Origin: Metaphire vulgaris
Lineage: Eukaryota; Annelida; Clitellata; Crassiclitellata; Megascolecidae
NCBI GenBank assembly: GCA_018105865.1
Contig: CM030835.1
Coordinates: 3,702,316-3,766,315 of the forward strand
DNA: 64,000 bases
Direction: 5' to 3'
Below the pieces are notes generated by a model, which searched no databases, was not told the origin of the DNA, and saw only the letters and a list, made by a program, of their open reading frames with translations. Position numbers and translations under genes: made by a program. The stretch's first letter is position 1; every line of letters begins with the position of its first letter. This document shows, piece after piece, positions 32,801-42,571 of the stretch.

Positions 32801-35800
32801 GCCCCTATAGAAAACTCTTTAGAGACGTTAGCGAAATGGTTGACGCCTTCTTTGATCTGTAAAGCGAAAGGCTCAGGTTGTTAAATTCGACAACTAAAGC
32901 AACATGAAAATCTATACTGGAAAGACTCTGACCTGAACATATCTGGTTCGTTTTCAATTCTTCTTATGTGCTCCAATGTCTTCTTGTCACCGTGAATTCG
33001 AAACTTATCCACAGCGTCGCCAGTCGGAGTATGATTGACGACATACAGATATGAATCGCCTGTTCCAAGATGCATGTGATTACAGAAACAAGCAAGTTGC
33101 TTCTATAGCACAATATTTCCTACGACCTTTCATCATTGAATGAATCAAGTAACTTATAGCATCAATGGGACACAGTCTATCACGATTGACTGCATAGGCT
33201 CGAGAATACCTTCAGATATAGGCCTACACAGAGTCTTGATTGATTTCCATTTTCTGATTATTATATCATAAAGTTTTAATTCGTTTCATCACTCTTCTAA
33301 ATTTTTGCACATCTATAGCCTACTGTAGCACTAGTCCTTGCTTTGTCCAATTTCAAACAAGGTATCAATTTTATAATATTTTTGTGGTCTATAAAACCTG
33401 TAATAGAAGAAACTAGCTCTCTTAAGCGCCATCTTATCTCTCGATTGATTTTTAGACATTTGACAGAGAATAGATTTCTGAAAGACTTTGTACAGTATCA
33501 TTTCAAATGGCTCATTATTTTTAGTGGCATTTCGAAAGCTCTAGAAAAAAAATTGAGACAGAATATATTGACAATTCTAGTACGGTTTGACACAGCAAAG
33601 ATGGGGACACAAGAATATGTGGTTTTAATTCGTTTCATCACTCTTCTGAATTTTTGCAGATATATAGCCTACTGTAGCACTAGTCCTTGCATTGTCCAAT
33701 TTCAAACAGACCATGTTGGCCCACCCAATATTTGGCTTGTGGCGCCATCCATGATCATAATATCTTTACTATTTATTTTTATGGCACGGTAAAAACCGGA
33801 GCAGTCCCGTTTCATCGTAAATATTTTCACAACGCCTTGGTAAATTGCACGGAATTGGTGAACCTCTGCAAAAATTATATCCTAATGCAGCAAAATGAGT
33901 TTTTCTTTAATGAGAAGGGGCGCATTGCAAGTCATACATCATATCGTCATGAATGCGCTGTACCAGTGGCGTAGCCAAGGGGGTTGGTTGGTGGGGGGGG
34001 GATTAAACCCCTTTGGCTGCCGACGGAAAAAGTTTTTACATGTTTTTCCATGCATTTTTCATTTTTGGACGCGAGTTTGGGGGTTCAAACCGCCTTGGCT
34101 GGTTGCCGATCGAAAAATTTCGAAGTGCTATAGAAAATTTTAAAAAAACTAGAAAGAATACGAAGGTGACGAGCCTTTTTTGCTTGTCAGCTACTGAAAA
34201 AGAAAAATAAGAAAATTTTTTCAAAGTTTGGTCACGATCGAAACCAGCCCCCCTTCCGGAAATCCTGGCTGCGCCACTGCGTTGTACCTGTTTTCGGATC
34301 GGTCCACAAGCTTATTCCATGTGGATTCATAGTTTTGTATTTTTCATCGCCAACGATCTTCAGTTCTACTGGACTCTTCTTTGGATGATTGAAGTCAAAG
34401 AGATAAATCTTTCCAACAGGGCCGGTGCCTTTTGAGTTCTGTTTGATGTTAATACCCTACCAGTTTAAAACATATTAAACCAATCAAACCAATTAATTAA
34501 TCAATCAAAAAACTTCCATTGCTCCTCCTAACATAATGTCTAAACCAATTGAATTCAATATCACGTCGAAAACTTCAACAACGTTTTGGAAGATTCTGAA
34601 ATTTTCGCAAAGTCGTTTGATGAATCTTACTCACGGATGATATGAAAGCAAGTCCATTCGGCAAAGCCTGAATGTCCTCAGATCCGTCCTCTAAAATACA
34701 AGTCACGAAGCCAGTTAGGCAACTCGTTAACTTACATTCTACTAGATTATTCTTCGCCTGTTTTCAGCGGAGGCTAGAATCTCGTAGGCTAATAATACCA
34801 GTTGATATATCAACTGCCTTTGGTCATTGCGCAAAAGCCGCTTGCATTGTAGTCGAACAGGAAGCACGAGCAATGCAAGGGCTGCTTTTGACTTTTTATA
34901 CATGATATAGGCAGGGCGCGATTTGTAGGGGAAAGGGGGGAATCTTCCCCCCACTGCCAAACTGCATTCCCCCCTACTGCTGCATCCCCCCACTGCTACA
35001 TTTCCCAACAACTACATCCCTCCAAGCTCGACATATCCCCCACTGCTCCAGGTCACAAATCGCACCCTGCATATATATAGGCCTACTTCAAAACCTGCGC
35101 TAAACTTATTCCCACTTTAAAATTATCTGAAAATTCTTTGAATATTATGCAAAGCAACTTATCATTCATTTTTGTTCGATGGCAGACAAGAGACGCCAAA
35201 CATTTGAATCAAGGCCCTAAGATTAGACGCGATCGACGATGCAGGATAGAGTTGGGTCAGGAAAATCGGCATTTCGTCCTCCGGGGACAGGGAGGGAAAA
35301 TGCCGCGGGGATCGACAATAATTTCTAACTTGCGTTATACAATATTTATACCTTATACAATATTTATGACTGATTGTTCTTACAACTCTTGTAATCGAAT
35401 ATAATGAATGGCGTGGCGTGAGTTATGAGAGCGCCCGGGACTGTCAAGCAAAGCATCGCGCGCCACTCGCTTGAAAACGTGAGTAATCCAGGAATGAGAA
35501 GAGGTCGAAATCTTGACAAGCAAAGAAAAATCCTCCCTGGTTTTCCTACTTATTCTCCGCATTATAATTATTGAACTTTGAGGATGGTATAAACGTATTA
35601 GCTACAGCCATATTTCATCGTACACGTGCACCCGCCTAATTTTATCATAACATGGTTTCTTTCTTAAAACTTTCCTCATGAACCGAACGATTGAAGATTG
35701 AAGTCTATGGGCCTGCTCAGAGGCCCGGATTTTCTGCCGGCGGGTCTATCTATCGACCCCGTTCTGGTGGTTAACATAGGTAAAAAAGATAATTCTTTAA

Positions 35801-36632
35801 TTGATTAACCAAACTATTTCCGCTGCTAAATCAACGAATATTTCAAGGCGATTCCTATTCATGAACTTTTGGCAAACACTTTTGCATGCATTCGCTTTGT
35901 CCGAAGACGCAGAAAAAGAATTCGTAGGCCTATTTCTCACAGATGCTAATAGGCCTAATTTGAATGCTAGGCTGTTTAAAGTTTTGTCAATTAACACACA
36001 GTTTAGCCTAAATTCCATATTTCAAACGGAACCATTTTAGTCAGCATTGTTAATTCTGAGTAGCCTATCTTTGTGATTTTGATTACCTATGCCTTCTAGA
36101 TGAAAGCACTTTCCTGGAGAATGGTTGAACACCGGTCGAAAGACTCCCAATTTCACACTAAACATGTATTCAACAGATAACATTTCAGACATTTCACTTA
36201 ACCGTTAATTGTCAAGTCTTTCTTCAATCAGTTGCTGCACATTATTATTTCACCTAATTATTACGAACAGCTGACTTTCAATAATCAATTCTTCCAAACG
36301 TTTATAACTTTGGAGCTGTCCATTAATTATGTCAACAATTTTTGGGCAATTTTGACCCCCTCCCATAGGCGGATTTTATTGCACCCCCTGGAAAAATTGT
36401 GGAGTTATTAAAAACGTAAAATTACTTGTTTCTTTCGTCACAAAACCTTGTTTTGCACCCCCGTGGACATTTTTTTCATTTCTTTCGTCACAATTAAGAC
36501 CCTGTTTTGCACCCCCTGGATAAATTTCTGCGGACGCCCATGCATACAAGAGACAACTTTCACGTACGCCAAACCAGTTATCCAGTAAACAACCGCCGCT
36601 GAAAGTAACACGATCACTCCCTGCTTCAACAT
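29863..36632 (-). CDS. PON: Paraoxonase/arylesterase-like enzyme, paralogue B
   Basis: Nine coding exons in transcript order: 36632-36568, 36157-36087, 34690-34635, 34456-34288, 33059-32933, 32628-32440, 31578-31497, 30642-30502, 30030-29863; 355 aa. It is the upstream head-to-tail copy of PON-A, with identical exon phases and lengths except exon 4, which is 6 bp longer (NSKGTGPVG against KSNRPVG). All calcium/active-site equivalents listed for PON-A are kept (SED, NPHG, VVNH, VNDLVVV, LPNGIA, PDNIDVD, both cysteines). By eye about nine of ten residues agree. Changes cluster in exon 2 (VKLG, PGKCFHLEG) and exon 7 (SIYLSNIGHEEIKVY). Exon 1 encodes MLKQGVIVLLSAAVVYWITG, a signal/anchor. A MITE abuts the exon 4 donor. 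The gene looks intact; both copies are likely functional but may differ in regulation. Confidence 0.93.
30144..30326. mobile_element. hAT-like MITE, CAGTGGCGGCTC family, copy 3
   Basis: 183 bp; ends cagtggcggctcc and ggagccgccactg; flanks CAACCAGG (30136-30143) and CTACCAGG (30327-30334), 7 of 8 matching. PON-B intron 8. Confidence 0.87.
30702..30956. mobile_element. Left end of a hAT-like element (partial)
   Basis: Begins cagaggtattcaaatggc followed by a ggcccgcgg-type block typical of hAT ends. No matching right end is found before the Tc1/mariner fragment, so it is truncated or interrupted. Confidence 0.4.
30957..31303 (-). pseudogene. Tc1/mariner-type transposase C-terminal fragment, broken
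   Basis: Read on the - strand it gives FRQDSAPAHRARETVELL, then LWPPISIDLNSVD, KIREIMQDKVYRTKFRTIEELR, an in-frame TAG, then FVNVWHELDQLVIDAAFGQW and GGHFE. The QD.APAH and WPP.S.DLN.VD blocks are catalytic-domain signatures of IS630/Tc1/mariner transposases. The stop, the missing N-terminal half and the lack of inverted repeats show that it is dead. PON-B intron 7. Confidence 0.85.
31827..32015. mobile_element. hAT-like MITE, CAGTGGCGTCGCC ends
   Basis: 189 bp, left cagtggcgtcgccagg, right gtggcgacgctaatg, perfect 8-bp target duplication ATGTTAAT (31819-31826, 32016-32023). It interrupts an older dispersed repeat related to 54850-55080. PON-B intron 6. Confidence 0.8.
32748..32799. mobile_element. 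Right-end fragment of the Harbinger-like MITE
   Basis: About 50 bp matching the right end of 28547-28956 (attaatggacagcc). PON-B intron 5. Confidence 0.6.
33276..33770. repeat. Dispersed repeat with direct terminal repetition, copy in PON-B intron 4
   Basis: 33276-33650 matches 21349-21722. The first about 86 bp (33276-33361) is repeated directly at 33625-33710, followed by a tail beginning ccatgttggcccacccaata that also follows the PON-A copy. Direct terminal repeats recall a short LTR/TRIM-like or tandemly duplicated unit; the class is unknown. Confidence 0.65.
33964..34279. mobile_element. hAT-like MITE, CAGTGGCGTAGC family, abutting PON-B exon 4 donor
   Basis: 316 bp, left cagtggcgtagccaagg, right ctggctgcgccactg, flanks CGCTGTAC (33956-33963) and CGTTGTAC (34280-34287), 7 of 8 matching. 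PON-A keeps the uninterrupted site (tgcgctgtacctg at 25121-25133). Internal ttttttgcttgtcagc motif. Confidence 0.92.
34912..35069. mobile_element. MITE with CAGGGCGCGATTTGT ends
   Basis: 158 bp, left cagggcgcgatttgt, right acaaatcgcaccctg; flanking 8-mers are weakly similar. PON-B intron 2. Confidence 0.7.
36312..36542. mobile_element. Composite of Harbinger-like and CGGACGCCCATG-type fragments
   Basis: 36312-36363 matches the left end of 28547 (ggagctgtccattaattatg). From 36364 the sequence looks like another MITE (cataggcggattttatt to gcggacgcccatg) with cacccc repeats. It lies 25 bp beyond PON-B exon 1, in intron 1. Confidence 0.55.
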
Positions 36633-36659
36633 CGCAATGATCTCAACGCCAACCTGAGA

Positions 36660-37457
36660 TACACAAACAAGCGCGATGTATAGTAATGTATTATTGAATG
36701 TTTCTATAAGAAAGACCTAACAAAACATTGGCTTCATAATTTGGCAAGTGGGGGCGTTGGAGTGACAACCTCTAAGCATGGGGGAAATTGGGAGGACTGG
36801 TCTATAGTTGCTTAAAATCATAAAATGAGTGCACTAAGGTATGAGGGACACTGGGAGGCTCCCCAGACGTTCAAAAGGTGGCACGGACCCCGGACGCCCT
36901 CCATGGATCGACGTCTGTTTCAGATGTCCCATAAGAGAGGCGGCGTTATAATTTATAAAAAGTAAGCAACATTTCAGCCTTCAGTCTGTAGTTCTTCAGT
37001 TCACTCGACCCTTTTAAATCTCGGTCACGTGACTGACGACTGTTCTGCCTATAGTATAGGGCCTATATCAGGTGAATGGGTTGCTCTCTGATCGATTCAG
37101 CTGACATCGAACGAGTAAAGAGAGACGCTAACAGTCTAACAGTCTAACTGATGCAACAGATCTCGAAGAGTCGACGACAATAATAATTGCTTTTGTATTC
37201 ATGTATAGACATTATGGAGTATAGCCTACTGCATAATTACTGTCCATCACAATTATGCATTAGGCTTATACTATAGGAGGACATTTCAACGGCACATTTC
37301 CACCATCACAGATGAATGCTGCAGACCGTTTCCAGGAGTTCGTCATAAGATTTTATGACTTGGAAATGATGCCCCTCCCAGTCCCCGTATAGGCCTATCT
37401 GCTGTAGACACTATAGACACCCAACGAGGATTTCTGAAGCTTTGGAGGCCCGCAACC
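36660..37457 (-). promoter_or_regulatory. PON-B upstream region
   Basis: Diverged counterpart of 29104-29400 upstream of PON-A, including ttgaatgtttctataagaaag, cagatgtcccataagagag and ctcggtcacgtgactgac. The conservation of this non-coding block between the paralogues marks a likely promoter region; no exact start site can be given. Confidence 0.45.
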
Positions 37458-37748
37458 ATAGGCGGCGATCTGCCATAAAACTTGGCGGCATCCACTGTTT
37501 AGACCTTCCCCTCCTTCCTTTTCAACTGGATACACAAACAAACAGTGTATCAACTGGACTGCCCTACATTGTTTGATTTTATAGAAGGCCTTGAAACTTG
37601 AGACAACTCGAAACTTGAGAAAACTCTCTTCTGCATGATGCTAAAAAATTGCAGCGGTTATGTGGGGGTGTCCAGCAGCTATCGGGCACCCCTTGGCTCA
37701 AACCTGGTGTGTTCTGCATCCCCAAACACGCCCATGATCGCCGCCTAT
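37458..37748. mobile_element. MITE-like element with ATAGGCGGCGATC ends
   Basis: Inverted ends ataggcggcgatc and gatcgccgcctat, 291 bp apart. No target duplication recognised. Confidence 0.55.
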
Positions 37749-38143
37749 ATCGACAACGGCCTACCAGATATACATGAAACTTATCTGTGATCCGTTCGGT
37801 TTTCATTATGCTTTATTCAATTCAAAGTAGCATCAAATTGATGTTGTAAGCTTATACTGTAATCGAATAAAGGAAATAGCAGCGATACTTACTGCACACA
37901 ATTTGAACTGGATAACTTTATTAAGACCTCAGTGGCGAAAGCTTTGCAGCATAGGCCCTACTTTGGACTAGGACAGAATCATCTTGGACTTTGCCCGGGA
38001 CCAAATTTCAAGCTAGGACCTTGCTTATCTTGATTATATGTCTATGCACAGCCTTCATAATGAAACTAGCTGTGCCTTAACACAACAAACATGATCTCAG
38101 AGGAGTACACCATTTGAAGCGTAGCTTAATTGTCGATGTCATA

Positions 38144-38340
38144 CAGGGCCGTTTTAAGGCACAGGCACGTAAGGCACGTGCCTTGGGGGCCGCAAGTTGA
38201 AAGCCCCCGCATTACAGAAGGGTCCCGTTGGGCGGCGAAAAAGGCCATCGACCCTTTTGGTGCTTGATTTTCTGATTTTCTTATCGAAAATTCTGACAAG
38301 CAAAGGAAAAGGTCGTCACTAGTTTTCAAACTGCCTGGGT
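38144..38340. mobile_element. Partial MITE starting CAGGGCCG
   Basis: Begins cagggccgttttaaggcac and contains ctgacaagcaaaggaaaagg, the motif shared with neighbouring elements. The right end is not resolved. Confidence 0.45.
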
Positions 38341-38394
38341 CCTTTAAAATTCACTTAGGCCTACGTGGCTCCTTATTTTTACTCGCTCAACCCT

Positions 38395-38505
38395 AGATAA
38401 TAGCGATCATAGAGAGTAGAAACGTGTTTAGAGATCATTCCTCCAAGGTTTAGAGCGGCCATTGCTGTGCGTAGGAAGCTCTCTTCGTGGATCTTAAGTG
38501 CGAAG
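38395..38505 (+). promoter_or_regulatory. Candidate Rab27 promoter/first non-coding exon
   Basis: A locally GC-richer stretch with a gcggccattg YY1-like site, ending in a good donor gcgaag|gtaaaa at 38505/38506. This suits a 5'UTR exon spliced to the acceptor near 39558 upstream of the Rab27 start codon. Inference only. Confidence 0.35.
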
Positions 38506-39243
38506 GTAAAAATTCCTACACTTTACGAATAATTTACTATATTCGACGCCGATTTATTGCAAATGGAACGATTGTTTAAAAATCTGGTTTTCTATCATGC
38601 GACTACTACGTCGTGCGTTTGCAATTTTTTGCTGGGTTTCTCTCTGGCGAATGTCTAAATTTTCGATTTATATAGCGCTTAGGAGATGCACTATACATCC
38701 AAAAGCGCTACGCTGATCATATTAATGTTCACTCCGCGCCGATTGATATGAATCGGTGTCAAAACCGGAAATATTTCATTTCAGTAACAGAAACTTATTT
38801 TCGGAGGTTGCAGATTTTGCTGGTGTAATCAGTAGTGGTACCAGGAATTTGGAAACAGGTGCTTAAGGTTCAGGTGAGTGCGGTAGTTGCACATTGTAAA
38901 TTCATATTTGGGGGTCAGAAATGAGTTTGAAGGCTTAAATCTCGTTAGCCCATCTCTTGCACCAACACTTGGCATAACCAATTGCAGGAGAATTAGTCTC
39001 TTTTGGCAAGAAGTCTTGCCAGACAAAGTTTTCAAGATTTGCTCTAGTGGCGAGGAATCGTTGCGCACGTGTAGATGTATTGTTTGTTCACAATTACCAG
39101 ATGATAATGAATGTACTTTATTGAAGAATAGAATTTTGAGTTTAGGTTTAGGGCGAGATAATGCTAAATTGTGACCAGAATGGCAACATGTCAAATAGTT
39201 TTCAGCCAATCGTTCATAAATTTATGTGACTGGATTAAGCAAT

Positions 39244-39470
39244 CAGGCCTGAGAAGAGGGGGGGTGCAGCCGGTACATTGTACCGGAGCCCATGGAGTTT
39301 TCAGGGGCCCAGATCCGGTGACAATAAGGTTTTTTTGCTTGAGAGGGTGTTTTTGGAGAGTTGACAGCGTTTTTTTTGCTTGTCAGGTTTTTCGGAAACT
39401 TGATAAATTTTTTTTTAAGGGCCTGCAATTTTTTTTGTCCCAGGGCCCAGAATTTCTCTCGGCGGCCCTG
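39244..39470. mobile_element. MITE with CAGGCCTGAG / CGGCGGCCCTG ends
   Basis: 227 bp; flanks TAAGCAAT (39236-39243) and TATGCAAT (39471-39478), 7 of 8 matching. Contains ttttttttgcttgtcagg. A longer relative lies at 49115. Confidence 0.75.
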
Positions 39471-39603
39471 TATGCAATTGCAGACATTACAACATCCTTT
39501 ATTCATGTCATTGACTGTAAATGCTGTGAAAATTGGCTTTTTGTTCATTTTGTTTCAGTGAACTTCATAAAGCAGACATTGTGGCTTCTGGTTTCACTGC
39601 AAT

Positions 39604-41314
39604 ATGGCAAAATCAGCGGGAAGTGCAGACTATGATTATTTAATTAAATTTCTGGCTCTTGGTAAGTCGTGTAATAGGTTATAAAGACTTATTATTCAGG
39701 TGAATAGGGTTGCTGAAATTTCTAGCAGTATGTTGTATTAACCCTTTTCCCATTTGCCAGAGAATTTTCGTTTATTTAACATTCTTCTTCTTCTTCAGGT
39801 GCTCTGTCCAAAGACAGGTTCCATACTCCAACGTCGCCACTCCTCTCTATCTTGAGCTTTTATCTTCAGAGCTGAATACTTGTTTTTTCCGTAGTGTCGA
39901 GCATCCACTCCAGCATCGATGTCCTTGATTGCCCTTTCTGTGCTTTCCCATTCATCTTTCCTTCTAGTACTTCCCTTAGTAGGTTTGATTCTTCTCTCAG
40001 AACATGGCCTATCCACTTCTTTTGTCTTGTACAAATAGTGTTAATTAGGCTTTTCTTCTCTTCTATCCTCTTCCATACTTCTTCGTTTGTTATTTTTTCC
40101 GTCCATTTTTTCCATTCTTCGCCAGGTCCACATTTCGAATGCCTCTAATCTCTTTATGTCTTCCTTTCTGAGCATCCAAGTTTCTGATTCATATAGTGTC
40201 ACTGGCCAGATCAGTGTTTTGACCAATTGTTTTTTTCAGATTTTGGTTAAAATTCCTTCTCAATAGTTCTCTTCTGTTCGCAAAGGCTTCTTTCCCCATG
40301 GCAATTCTTCTCCTTATTTCTTTATTTTACATTACATTACAAATAAATGAACGGGTGAAGAGTTAACTGAATAAAAAAGTTACAGACTGTTAAAATGGCA
40401 TCAAACACCAATGGCACGATTGGGCACTGAGCCTATGCTTATTGATTGCTTTTTATTGTAAATGCTAACTAATGTGTTTGCCGAAATCATTTGTATCTGC
40501 ATAAGTGAGGCATCTTCTTAATTCTTGCTATAAAGAAAGTGCACGAATTGTGTTTTAAAAAATCTCATGTTTATATTTTGAATTATTCCAATATAAAATT
40601 CTGTGTCATAGTGAATGGTAAATTTGATGCTGTACCTCCTCTTTTCATATTTCAGGTGATTCTGGTGTTGGCAAGACATCTTTACTGTATCAATATACGG
40701 ACGGACATTTCAATGGAAAATTCATCTCGACAGTTGGCATCGATTTCCGGGAGAAACGCGTGGTATGTTAACCCCGTAACCGTGTATTTAACTGTAACTC
40801 ACTGTAAAATGGACGGTTATATCCGGGGTCCCCAGTTAAGGGGTTAAAGCGCTAAACAGAGACAGTATATGAATCTGAGATGTTCTGTTGTCGTGACGAC
40901 AGTTTTGTTTTCCAGAAAGCTGTCAATGTGCTGTAATGACCAATGCAAGTTGTTGGTGTTCAAGTACATTTGTTGATTTGGTTCACTTCGTGCCTTTTCA
41001 TATGAGAGTCTATTTCTGTAGAATCATCGAATGCCAACTACCGAAGGTCTTCCAGCCAGAAACCACAGGGTCTACCTGCAGCTGTGGGACACCGCCGGGC
41101 AAGAGCGGTAGGTTGAGGATAGACATTGTAGTCTTTATTTTTATATATAATTCACGAAAATTTCCAAATTTTATGCCAATTTGTTTGTTATTCTTCATAA
41201 TTTAAAGACTATTATTTTAATGAAGATATTTTCTTGGGAGTGGTAAAATTAAATCGCACGAATCTATCATTCTAATTATTACCAGGGGATGAAGCAAATA
41301 ATAACTAGTGAGTT

Positions 41315-41367
<53 letters not shown>

Positions 41368-42571
41368 TTATCATCATCATCATCATTATCTGACCATTTA
41401 TATAGCCCTATAACAAGGCCTAAATCAAGAGTGCTTCACAACATAAGGTTTAAGGTTTTACGATGTTTCGGATGCCTTTCTAGAGTCACTCAATAAGCAT
41501 TTAATATAGGAAGAAATAACCTGGTCGATTTGAAGAACATTTTAGTTTTTTAATATTGATGAAGGTGTTACAAACGAATTATCCTTGTATTTATTTTGAA
41601 ATCAGTTATAGGAGCTTAACAACCGCCTTCTTCCGTGATGCGATGGGCTTTCTGCTGCTCTTTGATCTCTCCAGTGAGCAGTCGTTCCTAAATCTACGTG
41701 ACTGGATGACACAGTTGCAGACGCATGCGTACTGTGACTCGCCAGACATCGTATTGTGTGGCAATAAGGCTGATCTTGAGTCGCGCGCTGTCAGCGACCA
41801 CGATATCAAACAGTTTGCCGAAAAATATGAGTAGGTACCAAATGCCTCGGGGTTTTATCTTGACTTGAGCAATATTTTTCCAGTGACTGCTATTTTGAGA
41901 TTATGCATGAGAGAAAAGACTTGAACTTTTATCAGATAACATGTTGTGGTTGATTTTGGCCGTTAGCAATTCTGTGGTAGTGTGTTGAGTTGCCAGTAGG
42001 TTGTATAGTTAACAGCAATTGTTGTGAAGGCAGGATATGACTTTTCAACAAAATAGAATATATAATGAGAACTTGACAACAATTTCTGGCTTGAATTGTT
42101 TTTTATTCATATTATATTCATAATTCTATGATATCTGGTGTCAGGCAGGGTTTAGTCTAGGCCGTTTCTGGGGGGAACTTGCCCTTTTTCACCCCCCCCC
42201 CCGAAATTTCAAATTCACCCTGGAAATTTTGGCATACTACATCAACTTACAGCAGCCCCCTAGCTGACTCTCCCCCCCCAGCCTTGCAAAAATTTTATGC
42301 TGGGTCATTTGAGATGCGTTGTTTTATTATTGCCGCTTTTTACTTGGCGACATTTATTTCTTCTATCTGCTGTGTATGTTCTCTTAGCTTGACGTACTTT
42401 GAGACGAGCGCTGCAACCGGCCAGAATGTTACGAAGGCGGTCGAATGTCTGCTCGACAAAGTGATGTTGCGCATCGAGGCTGCGGTCGACAAATCCAACC
42501 TGTTCGGGACGCGCCACGCAAACAATAACGGGAAAGGAGCCAGTTCCGAAGAGAGCAAGTGTTCTTGCTGA
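39604..42571 (+). CDS. RAB27: Rab27-type small GTPase
   Basis: Exons 39604-39661, 40656-40762, 41022-41107, 41606-41830, 42388-42571; 219 aa (human Rab27A 221). Rab27 recruits synaptotagmin-like proteins, melanophilin and Munc13-4 to secretory or lysosome-related organelles for docking. Visible: [12 protein letters not shown] at the N-terminus, P-loop GDSGVGKT (split by intron 1), [31 protein letters not shown] (switch II, Rab27 type), GNKAD for guanine binding, ETSAAT, and a C-terminal CSC double-geranylgeranylation signal. The insert between EKRV and WDTAGQ ([14 protein letters not shown]) is the Rab27-type extended loop. Acceptor choice at 41606 (rather than one 6 bases later) restores QERYRSL. 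The donor at 41831 avoids an in-frame TAG. Intron 1 carries a LINE fragment, and a 80-bp MITE starts 5 bases into intron 2. A leader exon with an acceptor near 39558 is likely. Confidence 0.95.
39790..40320 (-). pseudogene. LINE reverse-transcriptase C-terminal fragment, broken
   Basis: On the - strand it reads [20 protein letters not shown] followed by [18 protein letters not shown], a stock signature of non-LTR retrotransposon ORF2 C-termini. After that come frameshifted remnants ([22 protein letters not shown]). It lies in Rab27 intron 1, antisense to the gene, and is dead. Confidence 0.8.
40768..40847. mobile_element. TTAA-flanked piggyBac-like MITE, copy 4, at Rab27 exon 2 donor
   Basis: 80 bp, ttaaccccgtaaccgtg to cccagttaaggggttaa, with the family core. 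Its first TTAA starts at position +6 of Rab27 intron 2 (donor gtatg|TTAA), so the element lies directly against the splice site. Confidence 0.88.
41315..41390. repeat. (TAC)n then (ATC)n microsatellite
   Basis: Triplet repeats in Rab27 intron 3, followed by a tttatatagccctataac segment like those at 53571 and 62363. Confidence 0.9.
42146..42285. mobile_element. Partial MITE, GTTTAATCTAGACTCC family
   Basis: Left end cagggtttagtctaggccg followed by the C-rich interior of the family at 27341. The right end is not recognisable. Rab27 intron 4. Confidence 0.55.

Noticed and set aside
33343..33792. 149-codon open frame in PON-B intron 4
   Set aside because: It runs through a dispersed repeat; the copy in PON-A intron 8 does not keep the frame, and no protein family is recognised.
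38829..39209. 126-codon open frame on the - strand upstream of Rab27
   Set aside because: No homology recognised, no splice context, and an overlapping frame on the other strand is equally open; probably chance.
39739..39785. Another TTAA MITE starting ttaacccttttccc
   Set aside because: Only the left terminal motif is present; there is no core or right end within 80 bp.
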